From the NCBI GenBank assembly GCA_030867875.1, contig JAOWCC010001589.1:148959745-149023744 (forward strand): 64,000 nucleotides of DNA. The letters are read 5' to 3'. Every line of letters begins with the position of its first letter. Position 1 is the first letter of the stretch. Position numbers and translations under genes: made by a program. This DNA comes from Actinernus sp. WN-2022 (lineage: Eukaryota > Cnidaria > Anthozoa > Actiniaria > Actinernidae). A model generated the notes under the pieces. It was not told where the DNA came from. It saw only the letters and a list, made by a program, of their open reading frames with translations, and searched no databases. Below are positions 33,775-43,829 of this stretch, in pieces.

Positions 33775-34408
33775 TGCAGATTAAATTACTAAATTTATAT
33801 TTGTGCTCTCATTTAGTTGAAACAACAAACGAATATAATTCGTAATTCTCTAGACGGTGATTTTACTGCACTGAGCTGGGAAAGGATGCCTATACCAACT
33901 ACACCTTTCAGCATATCGATCTTATTATATAGTTGCGAGTGATAAGTCGAATCGCATCACGTGATCTGATGACGCCAGATCTACATTCGCAATTCGATCG
34001 TTAACAAAGAAAAACGTATTTATTTTCATTAGAGCCCGGTTGTTCGAAACACGGATAAGCGGCTACACCAGGGCCAGGTTGTTCGAAGCAAGGGCAAAGA
34101 AAGAGAAAGATTTGCTCGAAAGCTGGTTAACTCAGCTTTAACTGTATGATAGTGTCAAATCTATAAATGTAATCTGTTGTTGGGTTAGTGATGGTCGGGC
34201 CACATGAACTGCCAATGGCGCGAAAATATTTTGGTATTAATTAGTTGGGTGGTTTGAGGTTGGAATTTAAGATTTTTTTAAAATAATTCAATTAATTATT
34301 CAATAAACCCAGCTACATCTATTTTAAAGCACATGATGGTTGTTGCTCTTTTTGATTGTTTGTTGTCTCCCACAAGAGCCGTTGTTTTATTGAAGAAATA
34401 AATTCTAG

Positions 34409-34675
34409 TCAGTGACTAGTTGCCATTTCTTCTAGGTTGTCCAGCTCATTTAGAGCATGGAGCAGCCTAAGTTGATGTCGTATCCATCGTTCGAGGAGGC
34501 CAACAAAGCTTGAGATGGCTTCTTCTAGTAGATCCAGTGACCCTAGCCCTGGCTGTTGAACGGCATCAGTGAAGAGATCGGTCAGATCGGTCAGGGACCG
34601 GAGTTCGTCGACAAGAGAAAGACTATTGTTGCGGATCTCATCTAGCGTACTTCTTTCACCTGCCATACTTTCCAA
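34409..34675 (-). CDS. Small helical protein of unknown function (copy 2)
   Basis: 88 codons starting MESMAGERSTLDEIRNN and ending NELDNLEEMATSH. Leucines are spaced as in amphipathic helices. There are no Cys/His motifs, signal peptide or membrane segment. Copy 1 is frame-disrupted. It may be part of a longer spliced gene or chance. Confidence 0.35.
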   Translation of the reverse strand: MESMAGERSTLDEIRNNSLSLVDELRSLTDLTDLFTDAVQQPGLGSLDLLEEAISSFVGLLERWIRHQLRLLHALNELDNLEEMATSH

Positions 34676-34732
34676 CTAACTGAGGGCTTGTTTGTGTCGG
34701 CCATGCCATGCATGCCGCGGCGTGGTACTTAT

Positions 34733-36229
34733 CTCTAGAGATAATTAGCGAAGGTCTCCCTGTGGTCATGTGTGGGCTTCCTAGTCAGCTAGCTAATGTT
34801 GGTGTACATATCATGTGTCCTATCTTTAATGATGCTACACGATGAAGAAATTTAGAGAAGTTGGGGAAGCAAAGAAAAAAAAGTGTCAATATCAAAACTA
34901 AAACAACCTCTGAGTTAATGTGCTACGTGCCGGACCATTGAAGTAGCAAGAAACTGGCATATTTCCACGCCGCTTGCGGAGCTCGGTATGTAAGTTTATA
35001 TGTACACAAATAGAAAACCACTCAAAGTTGTCAAAGAGGTGCTTAGTCAAGACATCAAAGATAAGATGGGAAGGAACATATATCGAAAGCCGGAAAGGCG
35101 AGCATTTGCAAAGATAAGACTTATTAATGTTGTATTGTTTCAACACGTGCTTCAATTGACGCGTAATTTCGAAATACAGTATCGGTACCGAAAGACTTGG
35201 AATCGGAAATAAGTATCGGTACCGAAAGACTCGGAATCGGAAATAAGTATCTGTGCTGAAAGAATGTATCAGTCTTTGATCTGTCAGATGACCTTCCAAA
35301 TTGCTATTTTCAGTACTGCAGCCACCACCACAACCGATTAAACCTGATCGCTACGCGCTAGGAAAAGCACGGTTTTCTGCATTCGCTTAATAAGCAGCCA
35401 AACGAACTTTGAAGCGATTGCAAATAGCCGGGGCATTATTAAAATGATAATGAAAGTTCATTAAAACTTTACTAAAACACGGACTAATGATAGATACATG
35501 TAGGAGATTTAAAACATTGTACTGTAGATCGAAATGTTTGTTTGTTTAGTTATATGTGTGCAAGAGCCGATTCCCATTCTATCGGCACCGATTCAATCGG
35601 GTGGACCTTCAGTGTCATCGGAATCGGATCTATTACCGAATGATCTGAATCGGTCAGGACCGATTCCGATATTTGGACGCGCTCCCTAATATAGGCCAAG
35701 AACTAGTTGCCAACAATTTATCCGAAAGGCCAGAATCCGGCAACTAGGTGTTCCAAGTCCAAAAAGATCAGCACTCGCTGATCCTGGGAGGAATGTTTCT
35801 TCATGGAGAGGTATGTCACAGCAGCCAATCACAAAGTTCTGTAGACCACCCTAATCCTCTAAAAACAACGGCCACCATGGAGCCGAAGGCCAAAATGGGA
35901 CAACTAAAGTGCCACACTCGAGTCCATAAATCATATGTCTCAAAACTCTAGGAATGAGAAAAATCGGAGGAACAAGCCAGTTATTCTCTCCTGACCATGC
36001 GACGGTAAAAGAGTCCACACATTCACATCCTGGGCAGAGCCACCGTGAACAGAAACGCAGTAACTGCTTTGAATGCATGCTAGCAAAGCGGTCAACAATG
36101 TGTGGGTCCCCATATGGAATCCAACTCCCGAAAATGTATAGGGTTAAGCATCCAATCATCAGTTTCGATTACACGTGACCAGTAGTGTGCACGACAATTG
36201 AGGTGACGTGGAATCCACTCAAGGAAAAG
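34733..36229. repeat. Array segment S3, continuous with a DIRS element
   Basis: This is the third short segment. It retains the 554 bp missing from S2. Unlike S1 and S2 it is not followed by U: at 36229 it continues without a break into the upstream part of the DIRS pol gene. Confidence 0.8.
35560..35685. repeat. Cluster of ATCGGAATCGG / CCGATTCCGAT motifs
   Basis: Several copies of CGGAATCGG and its complement lie within about 125 bp, including GAATCGGTCAGGACCGATTC, an inverted pair. The same cluster is in S1 (about 7410-7520). A separate pair lies at 35180-35245. Function unknown; possibly the ends of a small element inserted in the DIRS tail. Confidence 0.45.
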
Positions 36230-36698
36230 CCTAATTCCATTCTTCCTGCAGATAGAGTAGATCCTAACTGCCTCCTCTGCTACCCTGGTTATCCGACCTG
36301 TGCTTGTACTCCTTATGCTGAATTATATGGGCAAAAGATTCAAGAACCAAACGAACTGCCTTCAACTCGCGAAAAGTTGAACTCTGCAAACAGTCTGTGT
36401 TGTCTCAATCTCCACGTGCCACGACATTACCGAGCTGAACTATAAATCCAGCCCAACCATGGCTGCTAGCATTGGAATATGAAATAACATCCACCCTCGG
36501 TGATGAATACCAGAGTGGTTGGCCAACCAGATTAGCGAAATTGTCCCTCCAGAACACAAGTTCCTGCAGAGCACTATATGGCAAACAAATTATGACACTC
36601 AGAGAACAACCCTTCCTGTAGGTCGACAATATAGCCCAAGAACTCCCCAACCTGATGAGGGGTAAGATTACTCTTTTCTTCGTTAATCGGGAATCCAC
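35700..36698 (-). pseudogene. DIRS RNase H and pol C-terminal tail
   Basis: LQELVFWRDNFANLVGQPLW leads into VISYSNASSHGWAGF, the RNase H entry, with Asn where the first catalytic Asp usually sits. It continues with SRELKAVRLVLESF and RSDNQG, then a frame change, then RIYSICRKNGIRLFLEWIPR, which crosses the S3 boundary at 36229. The tail (DDWMLNPIHFRELDSIWGP, then HIVDRFASMH and PFWPSAPWWPL) follows. This crossing proves that the S segment is a piece of this element. Confidence 0.7.
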
Positions 36699-37499
36699 AA
36701 GAATTCAAATGCTTTCTTAGCGACAATGCTAAATCAGTTGCCAACTCCCTAGATGATGCAGCTGCAAAACCATCGTCGAGGTAAAGCATCACTCTTTTCG
36801 CTCTCGCCCTCCAATAGGTGACGAATGGCCGCAACACTTTGGTAAAGACGAAGGGTGCTGTCGCCAGTCCAAATGGTAACGATGCAAAGACAAAAAACTT
36901 TGGAACCCCTTCAAATTCAAAACAGAACCAGAGGTATTTCCGATGATCAACTCCAATATCCACGTGATGGTATCCATTACGGAGATCAAACGTAACAAAC
37001 CAATCGCCCCGCAATGCGATCTGTGATGTCACCTTAAGATCCTCATTCCGGAATTTGGTAACACATAAATGGGAGTTAAGGAACCTGAAATCCAGGATTA
37101 GATGTAACTTCTTCTTCTTCTTCTTGGGTACCACACCTAGGCTGCAGATAGAAATATCCTCCCTATTCACCTCCAGAACTGATCCCACATAATGGCTTGT
37201 TGCACGAATTCCTGGCGGTCCAAAGCACTCCTATGATTTGAAAACCATGCCTCAGCTGGTTGCATAACAAAGGGGAGATAGTAGCCATCATGGATGACCC
37301 TGAGAACCCATGGTGAGGAACCAATAGAAATCCAAAAATCGATTTTATCCTTTAGGCGCCCCCTAACGACTAAAACCTCTTGATCTTGATCAAACTCATG
37401 AACATCATTGCATAGACAAGAGAGAAACTCCCACTCCGAATCCCCACAGTGATCGTGCTTGCACAATAAATCTAGGTTAACATGGTCACAGTTTGGCAA
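36574..37499 (-). pseudogene. DIRS reverse transcriptase, frameshifted
   Basis: The first part (37499-37167) has GRLKDKIDFWISIGSSPWVL and NHRSALDRQEFVQQAI, the standard entry to DIRS-group RT. The frame changes at about 37180. The second part (37188-36574) has a KKKKKK run, LILDFRFLNSHL, FDLRNGYHHVDI, PFGLATAPFVFTK and the catalytic YLDD in MLYLDDGFAAAS. It ends in LGYIVDLQEG. The frame is lost again before RNase H. Confidence 0.75.
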
Positions 37500-38482
37500 C
37501 GCTTTTAGCGATGCAATCTCGAGCGAAGTGACCCGGCCTTTGGCAACGTAAACAGCGTTGACCCGAAGATGAAATCCGCTTATCGGCTGGGGGGGACAAC
37601 AAGCCGCCGCTTGCCCAATTCACTGAAGCTACCAGAAGGTAAAGAACCAAGCCTAGCCAGATGAGAGGCCGGCAGCGGTTTTGATCGTCCAGCACGAGGA
37701 AACGTAGCACTCCTAACCGACTGCTGCTTCTGTCTCGCCCGTTCTGCTTCCTTTGATGCCTTGCGAAGCCGCTTATCGTCGGCCTCGTCTTTAGTCAAAA
37801 GATCGGTAAGATATAAATTAACTGTATCCCAACCATAAGTATCTGCTATCTTAATTAGTTTATTGCGATCGATAACTAGTCGCAGACCTCCTTCAGCCGA
37901 TGTCCTAGCCTCCACAAGTGTCTTTGCAGATGCTATATCCTCCAGCCGACTCTCTACCGATCTGTTGAACTCGTATTGCTTCTTGTTCCCTTTGTGTTTC
38001 CACTCGATCAAGCTGTCGTCATCTGCTCTTTTACGTTTTAAGGATAGGACCTCCATGCGGAGCTCCTGAATCTGTTTAGAGCTTTCTGATATCGCTTTCT
38101 GTTGGTTTTCGATTAGTATCTTCGCCCACTCAGGGGTTGGATCGTCATGTTGTTTACGGCGAGCTGTTCGAGCCCGCGAACTTCCACGAGGAGGGGAGCG
38201 GTCGCCGCCATTTCCCGCGTTTTCTCTCAACTGAACTTCTCGGTCTCCTTGCCCTGACAGACTTGATTGATCCGACATATTGGCACTGTCTATATGATCG
38301 TCGACTTGGTGTAGCTCCTCTTGGTTATACTCTGGATCGAAGACCTCCCTGAACTCTCGAAACACTTGATCGATGTTTCGTCTACCAGCACTCGAAGATC
38401 GCGTAACCGGCGGCGAACTATGTGTGGAACGGGACCTTGAAGCCGCCGAAATACGATCACAGGATCGCGATCACGAAGCCAT
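37486..38482 (-). pseudogene. DIRS gag-like protein, with early TGA and a frameshift
   Basis: ATG 38482 is followed by TGA at the fourth codon (38471-38473). The frame then opens through a Ser/Arg-rich start, VFREFREVFDPEYNQEELHQ, a basic patch and a glutamate/lysine coiled coil, to 37580. A seven-C run on the minus strand (37589-37595) shifts the frame just before a zinc knuckle, CLRCQRPGHFARDC. The knuckle and the position before RT identify gag. Confidence 0.6.
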
Positions 38483-38725
38483 CTCTAACAATTCTCTTAA
38501 TCCGTCTTCTTCAGCTTCAATGTAATAATCGACCAGCATGGAGTTGAGTGGAACAGCTTCTATATTCGCTTTGACTGTGTTAAGGACGGCTCCTCAGCCG
38601 CTGTCACCCCTCTGCAGATACGCCTCCATGACTATTTTTGCCTCCTGCTCACCAACTTTAATTTTCATGCAATCTCTTTTCTCCTGTCTTTCTGCTTTCT
38701 GCGCTGCCGTCAATTACAATAGATA
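38483..38725 (-). pseudogene. Coding-like remnant, unknown
   Basis: A minus frame reads DCMKIKVGEQEAKIVMEAYL, a TGA near 38594, then LNTVKANIEAVPLNSMLVDY and EDGLRELLEMAS into the DIRS gag start. It may be the 5' leader ORF of the DIRS element or a host exon. Weak evidence. Confidence 0.3.
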
Positions 38726-39180
38726 GACATGGCGACAAGTGGGTAACGTTCGGGCAAAACTTGATCTTTTATAGCTGAATTCTTGCATCATCAAAAATCT
38801 CCGCTTGTTCTCCGAGTCCGTCATACTTTACCGTTCATGGGTTCTGCTGACCGAAATACAGCGACCCCAAGTGAGACTCCGACTGAAATTAGCATTGAAT
38901 TCGACGTCTGAATCAACTGCCGCTTTTCTGCCGAACTTAATTGAATTGAGTTCGACACGGCAGAAATTCGACGTTTGAACCAAGCATGAGTCACATTATT
39001 GAGACTCTTTTGATTAAAAAAACAATGCAGTTCTTAATATCCCTTTTTAATATTTCTTTTGCAAGTCCACAATTTCGTTGTACATGTTATCATTTATTCA
39101 TCCTTTGTAGAACATGAAAGATGCATGAACCCCTTCAAATTGCTTTGTTCAAAGAGTCTAAGTTTATTATTAAAACATGT
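38726..39180. other. Non-coding
   Basis: No gene seen. A TTCGACGTCTGAATC / GAATTTCGACGTTTGAA near-repeat lies around 38900-38980. Confidence 0.4.
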
Positions 39181-40286
39181 ATCAGAGTGTGCAATATCAT
39201 GTTTTACAGGCAACTATTGTTTTCATTTTTCTCAGACACATCCTGGCTAGTGTACATTTCAATGAAAATGTAAGAAGGAAACTGAAACAGCTAAGGATGG
39301 CTCAAATTATGTTACAGTTGTCTATCCCAAATACAAACTTAGTGAAGAGGTTGCGTGAGATTAAGAGGAGGACAAATAAGGGCTCTCCTATCTCAAAACT
39401 TATTCATAATGATAAATGTTACGTAGATAAAGCTAGTATTTGCAATCAACTAAACTCCTACTTCATCAATGTAGGACCAAATTTAGCTGCACAAATACCT
39501 ACCTATGAAAACCCCAATCCCACTAAATTCATAAAGAGAACTTTTCAGAGCAGCTTCATGTTCCGAGGAATTTTAATACATGAAGTCCATGACTTAATAA
39601 TGGCCCTAAATGTAAACAAGTCTACAATAGGCATTCCCTCAAAGTGTATAAAGTTGACAAGTAATCAATTAAGTGAACCTTTGGCTCTGATTTATAACCA
39701 GTCTCTCTTGGAGGGCATTGTCCCTGATATATTAAATATATCAAAAGTGACACCTGTTGATAAAGGTGGAGAAACTATAGACCCAACAAATTACCGACCC
39801 ATCTCCACACTCTCAGTGTTCACACAGTTGTTTGAAAAACTTGTACACAGACAACTTATTAGTTATATAGAGAAATATGAAATCCTGTGTGAATTCCAGT
39901 TTGGGTTTAGAAAAGGCAGATCCACTGAACAGGCGATTACTGAAATCACAGACAATTTTAAAAATGCAATAGATAATAACCTATTCACTTGTGGAGTGTT
40001 TCTAGACTTTGCCAAAGCCTTTGATACTGTAAACCATTCAATTTTGTTAGAAAAACTGAAAAAGTATGGAATTAGGGGAATCCCCCTTCAATGGTTCACC
40101 AGCTATCTAACCAATAGACAACAGTATGTATCCCTAGATAACGTTCAATCAACTAAACAGACAGTAGTCTGTGGAATTCCCCAGGGTAGCTCGTTAGGCC
40201 CCCTGTTATTTTTATTATATATAAATGATATTTCAAACTGCTCAGACAAACTGTCTTTTAGAATATTTGCAGATGATACAAATTAA
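39177..40286 (+). pseudogene. LINE reverse transcriptase, N-terminal part
   Basis: 369 codons ending at TAA 40284-40286, just after the catalytic FADDTN. Coding similarity to CR1/L2 RT starts near residue 50 (LVKRLREIKRRTNKGSPISK). The first 40 or so residues are probably unrelated flank. Confidence 0.75.
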
Positions 40287-41127
40287 TTTGCCTCCTCCCG
40301 CAACAGCTCTGAATTGGAAACCATGATGAACCAAGAACTAATCAAAGTAAAAGAATGGTGTGACTTAAATAAACTTTCAATCAACCTTAAGAAAACAAAC
40401 TTCATGATCATAAAATCTCCCAAAAAGAAACTGAACTCACCTATTAATATAAAACTAAATAACAATGATGGCACCAGTTATTCCCTGGAGAAAAAAGACC
40501 ATATCAAATACTTAGGTGTGATGATAGATGATACTGTTTCCTGGAAATATCAAATCTCATTTATCTGCTCGCGTATATCAAGAAATATTGGCATTTTTTA
40601 TAAACTTAGACACTATATCTCTCTACAGCAAACGAAACAACTCTATTATAACCTCATTTATCCATACATCTCATACGCGATCACTGCCTGGGGCAGTGCC
40701 TATAAATCCCACTTAAAAAAAATCCAAACCAAACAAAATCATCTTGTTAGAATCCTGTTTTTTTGCCACTCTATATGGAAAAAACACTGAAAGTGCTTTA
40801 CCACTACTAAACTTGCTAGATATTTTGACAGTTGACAATGTATACAAACTTCAGGCCCTAAAATTTATTCATCAATGGCATAAAAAACAATTACCAGGCA
40901 TTTTTGATAACTATTTTCGTTATGCCAAAGATATACATTCATATAATACCCGATTTGCATCAAAAGATAATTTTTATAAGGCTCACTATAGAACAAACGC
41001 TGGCAAACAAACTATTTCCGCCATGGCAACTGACTTATGGCAACAACTTCCCTATGAATTAAAACAGCTCAATAAACTCAGTTTCGCCAAAAAAATTAAA
41101 CAACAACTGTTCCTTAAGCAAAATTAA
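40287..41127 (+). pseudogene. LINE reverse transcriptase, C-terminal part
   Basis: In frame after the stop: NKLSINLKKTNFMI, HIKYLGVMIDDTVSWKYQ, YPYISYAITAWGSA. Then a frame shift in a T-run near 40757, and ALKFIHQWHKKQLPGIF, HSYNTRFASK and LWQQLPYELK to the stop at 41127. Confidence 0.7.
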
Positions 41128-41540
41128 TTGCTTCGATCAACTTAATTGAATTTCTTTGTTAAATTTCCTCCATCTATTTTTCTCTACTAAAATTTTTTGA
41201 ATCTTCAACTTTTCTCTTTCGTATTTACTAATTAGTGTGTTAGATATAGCATGATTAGCATGCTGTGTGTGTATACATACGTATGTATGTACATCAAAAT
41301 TTTTCTTTTCTATTGTTATTAAAATTGAGATTAATGTGTGTGTGTGTGCTACATTTCAAATATAACATAACAGTCTAGTGTCTAACTCGATAACCTCACG
41401 GTTTATTTAGACTCTAGGCATTTCCTTCTGTGTTACTATATTTAGTATATTTTTGTAATAATAATAATAAAAATAATAAAAAAATTAACTAAATATAGAA
41501 AATGTAACTGAAAAATAATAATTGTGAAATGTGAAATAAA

Positions 41541-41576
41541 GTATTGTATTGTATTGTATTGTATTGTATTGTATTG
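41541..41576 (+). repeat. (GTATT)7 tail of the LINE
   Basis: Seven tandem GTATT units directly after GTGAAATAAA. Confidence 0.9.
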
Positions 41577-41673
41577 AGATGTGACTGTTGCTCCCACATA
41601 TGGTAGGTGCCACTACAAGTAAGCAAGTTTATTAGACTTTCAGGCTTAGCTGGAAGTTTCTACAGGTATTATA

Positions 41674-41840
41674 ACAATAGTGTATGTCGAGGAACTATCA
41701 GCTGATAGTTGCCCATGGAAATTTTATGATCTGAAAACAATTACATGTATAAGCCCAAGAGCAAAGTTTTAAGAACATCAAATTTCCAAGGGAAACTATC
41801 AGCCAATACATGTAGTTCCGAGACAGAAACACTATTGTTG
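41674..41840. mobile_element. Fold-back element 1
   Basis: The left arm AACAATAGTGTATGTCGAGG and the following CTATCAGCTGATAGTT pair with the right arm ending CACTATTGTTG. Arms are about 65 bp with mismatches, around a short AAGCCCAAGAGCAAAG centre. No coding capacity. Confidence 0.6.
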
Positions 41841-41886
41841 CTTATTGTTCAACACAACATTTTTGATAGTGCCCATGGACTATTAT

Positions 41887-42063
41887 ACAAATAGACTGTG
41901 TCCGTCGAGGTACTATCGGCTGATAGTTGGCCGCGGAAATTTGATGTTCTTAAAACAAATAAGCCCGAGAACGAAGTTCGAGGGCTTATATGCTAGTTTT
42001 AAGAACATCAAATTTCCAAGGGAAACTATCAGCCGATATGTCCGAGACAAACAGTCTATTTGT
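41887..42063. mobile_element. Fold-back element 2, relative of element 1
   Basis: It starts ACAAATAGACTG and ends CAGTCTATTTGT. Arms of about 75 bp include TTTGATGTTCTTAAAAC paired with GTTTTAAGAACATCAAA. The centre is AAGCCCGAGAACGAAG. It shares the TATCAGCYGATAG motif with element 1, 46 bp away. A third, partial set of the same motifs lies at about 42105-42265. Confidence 0.65.
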
Positions 42064-42265
42064 CGTTATTGTTCATCACAAAATTGTCTTCCGCTCTTAG
42101 CGGGCACTATCGCCTGATAGTTTGCCTCCGCGGACGACAACTACACGTCACGTGATCGCTTTCAGCCAATGAGCGCGCCAAAATTTTGTGGTGAACTATA
42201 ACACCTGATAGTACCAAGTAGTGAACCAATCAGAGCATGCGAAAAATTTGTGTTGAACTATAATG

Positions 42266-42677
42266 GCTGAAAGACGATGAGAATTATTTTTTAAGGATCA
42301 GTCATGATTTTACTTTTGAAAATATACCACCTTACTCACTGCTGTCATATTTTGGTAGAAAGAAGCTAGTTTTCTAAAAAAAATTGTGACCTGATTGTTG
42401 TCCATTCTGTGATAAATAGTCGGCGGCAAAAAACCTGTTTGGGAAAGCAAAACAATGGAAAAACGTATTTGAAATAAAAAGAAGAATGGGCTGAGAAAAT
42501 ACCATAGTTACAGTATTCCCAATTTGTTATTAATTTTCAGATTAACTTGATGTATTTAAGGTTATGTAGATACCATGAAGAAGGATTCCTTGTGTTTTTT
42601 TAGACAAATTTATCTATCTTTGAGTCTTTTCTAAATAAAATAAATAGTTTATTTTACGTCGAAGATACAGGAAGCAG
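42266..42677. other. Non-coding
   Basis: AT-rich; no gene or structured repeat recognised. Confidence 0.4.
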
Positions 42678-42920
42678 TTACCGGGTCTCCCAAGCCAGAG
42701 GCTTATATTGAAGTATTCCGACGAAGTCCAGGATCAAATTGGAATTAAATCTACTCTCTTGCCTGTGCACTAGAATATCCTCGTAAGCGATGTGCTGGAA
42801 ATACACTTCTGATGCTGTGATATACACAAGCTGGTAAAGGCCTAGTGTTGTCCCATCCCATGTGTCCACACAGCCATCTTGTAATCCACCTGTATGCAAC
42901 AGTTCTAATATACCTGACAT
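42678..42920 (-). CDS. Coding-like ORF, unknown family
   Basis: 80 codons, MSGILELLHTGGLQDGCVDT to LQYKPLAWETR. Composition looks coding. It may be a downstream exon of the 43523-43787 frame on the same strand. No motif recognised. Confidence 0.25.
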   Translation of the reverse strand: MSGILELLHTGGLQDGCVDTWDGTTLGLYQLVYITASEVYFQHIAYEDILVHRQESRFNSNLILDFVGILQYKPLAWETR

Positions 42921-43522
42921 TGCAACAAAAAAGGGGACGAATCAGGCATTGGAACTCAATTATTGTATGGATGCAAATTGTAATAGCTAATATTTTCTAA
43001 AGGAAATATTTCACAGAAATGAGGCCCTTCTATTATCAATCAATCGTACTCAGAATGGATTTTGAATCCGAGCCATGAATGGAATCTTGGAATGGGTTTC
43101 CAGCTATCGAAGTAAACCGCTCATTTATCGTGTGGCAAATTGTTGCTGCGTTATCTGACTTCTCGATATCAGCAATAACCAGACTGTGCAGACACTCCAG
43201 TGACATCAACATCGGTACTATTATTCTTGCTGCAGAAACATAATTTACCTTTCAGAAACTTAAAAAGCAAAGGAAAGAACCCTTGACAATAAGCAAATGT
43301 TAAAAATTGAAAGCAGAATATAAATACTAACTTGCTTGATGATGGCTGCTTGTTGGTCACACGTTGGTCAATTATGTGGCGGTTTACTTGTGTCGATGGG
43401 GTCGATGTAAACAATGGTCTGCGACCTGGAAATACGACACGATCGTATCATTACAACTACTGAAACCTGACAAACAGTTCGAGGAGTCGAAGTCGAATAA
43501 ATAGCAACTTTATGCGACTTAC

Positions 43523-43800
43523 TTGCTACTGGCGAGGGACCATCTACTTTTCTCCTCTTCTTTCCCACATGCAGACCATCAACATTAGATGTCGGTTGGG
43601 GCGCTGGCGTTGAACTTGAACAGCGATGTAGTAGAAACTCCGCAAACACACTATTAGTGTTTTTGCTATACCCTAATTCTTCTTTTTTACTTTTCCAAAG
43701 AGTATAAACTGACTTTCGCATCCAAACTTTCTCAAGGTTTTCACGTCGTGATGGCCGCCCTCTAGCCTTTGCCTTTGGCGGCTTCACACTCGACGGATAG
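43523..43800 (-). CDS. Exon with basic DNA-binding-like N-terminus, unknown family
   Basis: The frame has a basic KAKARGRPSRRENLEKVW, then a Trp/Lys-rich helix (MRKSVYTLWKSKKEELGYSK), SVFAEFLLHRC and GKKRRKV, a possible nuclear signal. It reaches a GTAAGT donor at 43517-43522. The GRP core resembles an AT-hook. The ATG is not visible within the exon, so it is probably internal. It lies just beyond the 3' end of the adjacent LINE. Confidence 0.35.
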
Positions 43801-43829
43801 CTATGTTTCAGATTTTTGACTTCTGTATG

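Larger units (their letters stand above)
21931..34732. repeat. Array segment U2 (long unit, about 12.8 kb)
   Basis: This is the second copy of the long unit, differing from U1 by a few indels and scattered substitutions. The Ngaro element inside is the same length as in U1. Confidence 0.85.
35700..38482 (-). mobile_element. DIRS-type retroelement, gag through pol tail, decayed
   Basis: On the minus strand, gag-like (38482-37486), then RT (37499-36574), RNase H (36698 to about 36230) and the pol tail (about 36215-35700). The pol tail is the part present in all three S segments. No recombinase or methyltransferase gene is visible downstream, where the motif cluster lies instead. Frame changes occur in gag, at the start of RT, between RT and RNase H, and in the tail. 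Confidence 0.7.
39180..41577 (+). mobile_element. CR1/L2-like LINE, 5'-truncated, with (GTATT)n tail
   Basis: The plus-strand RT ORF lacks an endonuclease. RT blocks: DPTNYRPISTLSVFTQLFEK, FQFGFRKGRSTEQAI, FLDFAKAFDTVNHSILLEKL, CGIPQGSSLGPLLFLLYIND and the catalytic FADDTN. A TAA at 40284-40286 follows directly, and a frame change near 40760 separates the thumb from the C-terminal HSYNTRFASKDNFYK block (stop 41125-41127). The 3' UTR ends in the pentanucleotide array typical of the self-primed tails of such LINEs. Confidence 0.8.

Noticed and set aside
41541..41576. Regular short repeats that could be mistaken for a CRISPR array
   Set aside because: It is a simple GTATT microsatellite at a LINE tail, with no spacers, in a eukaryotic context.
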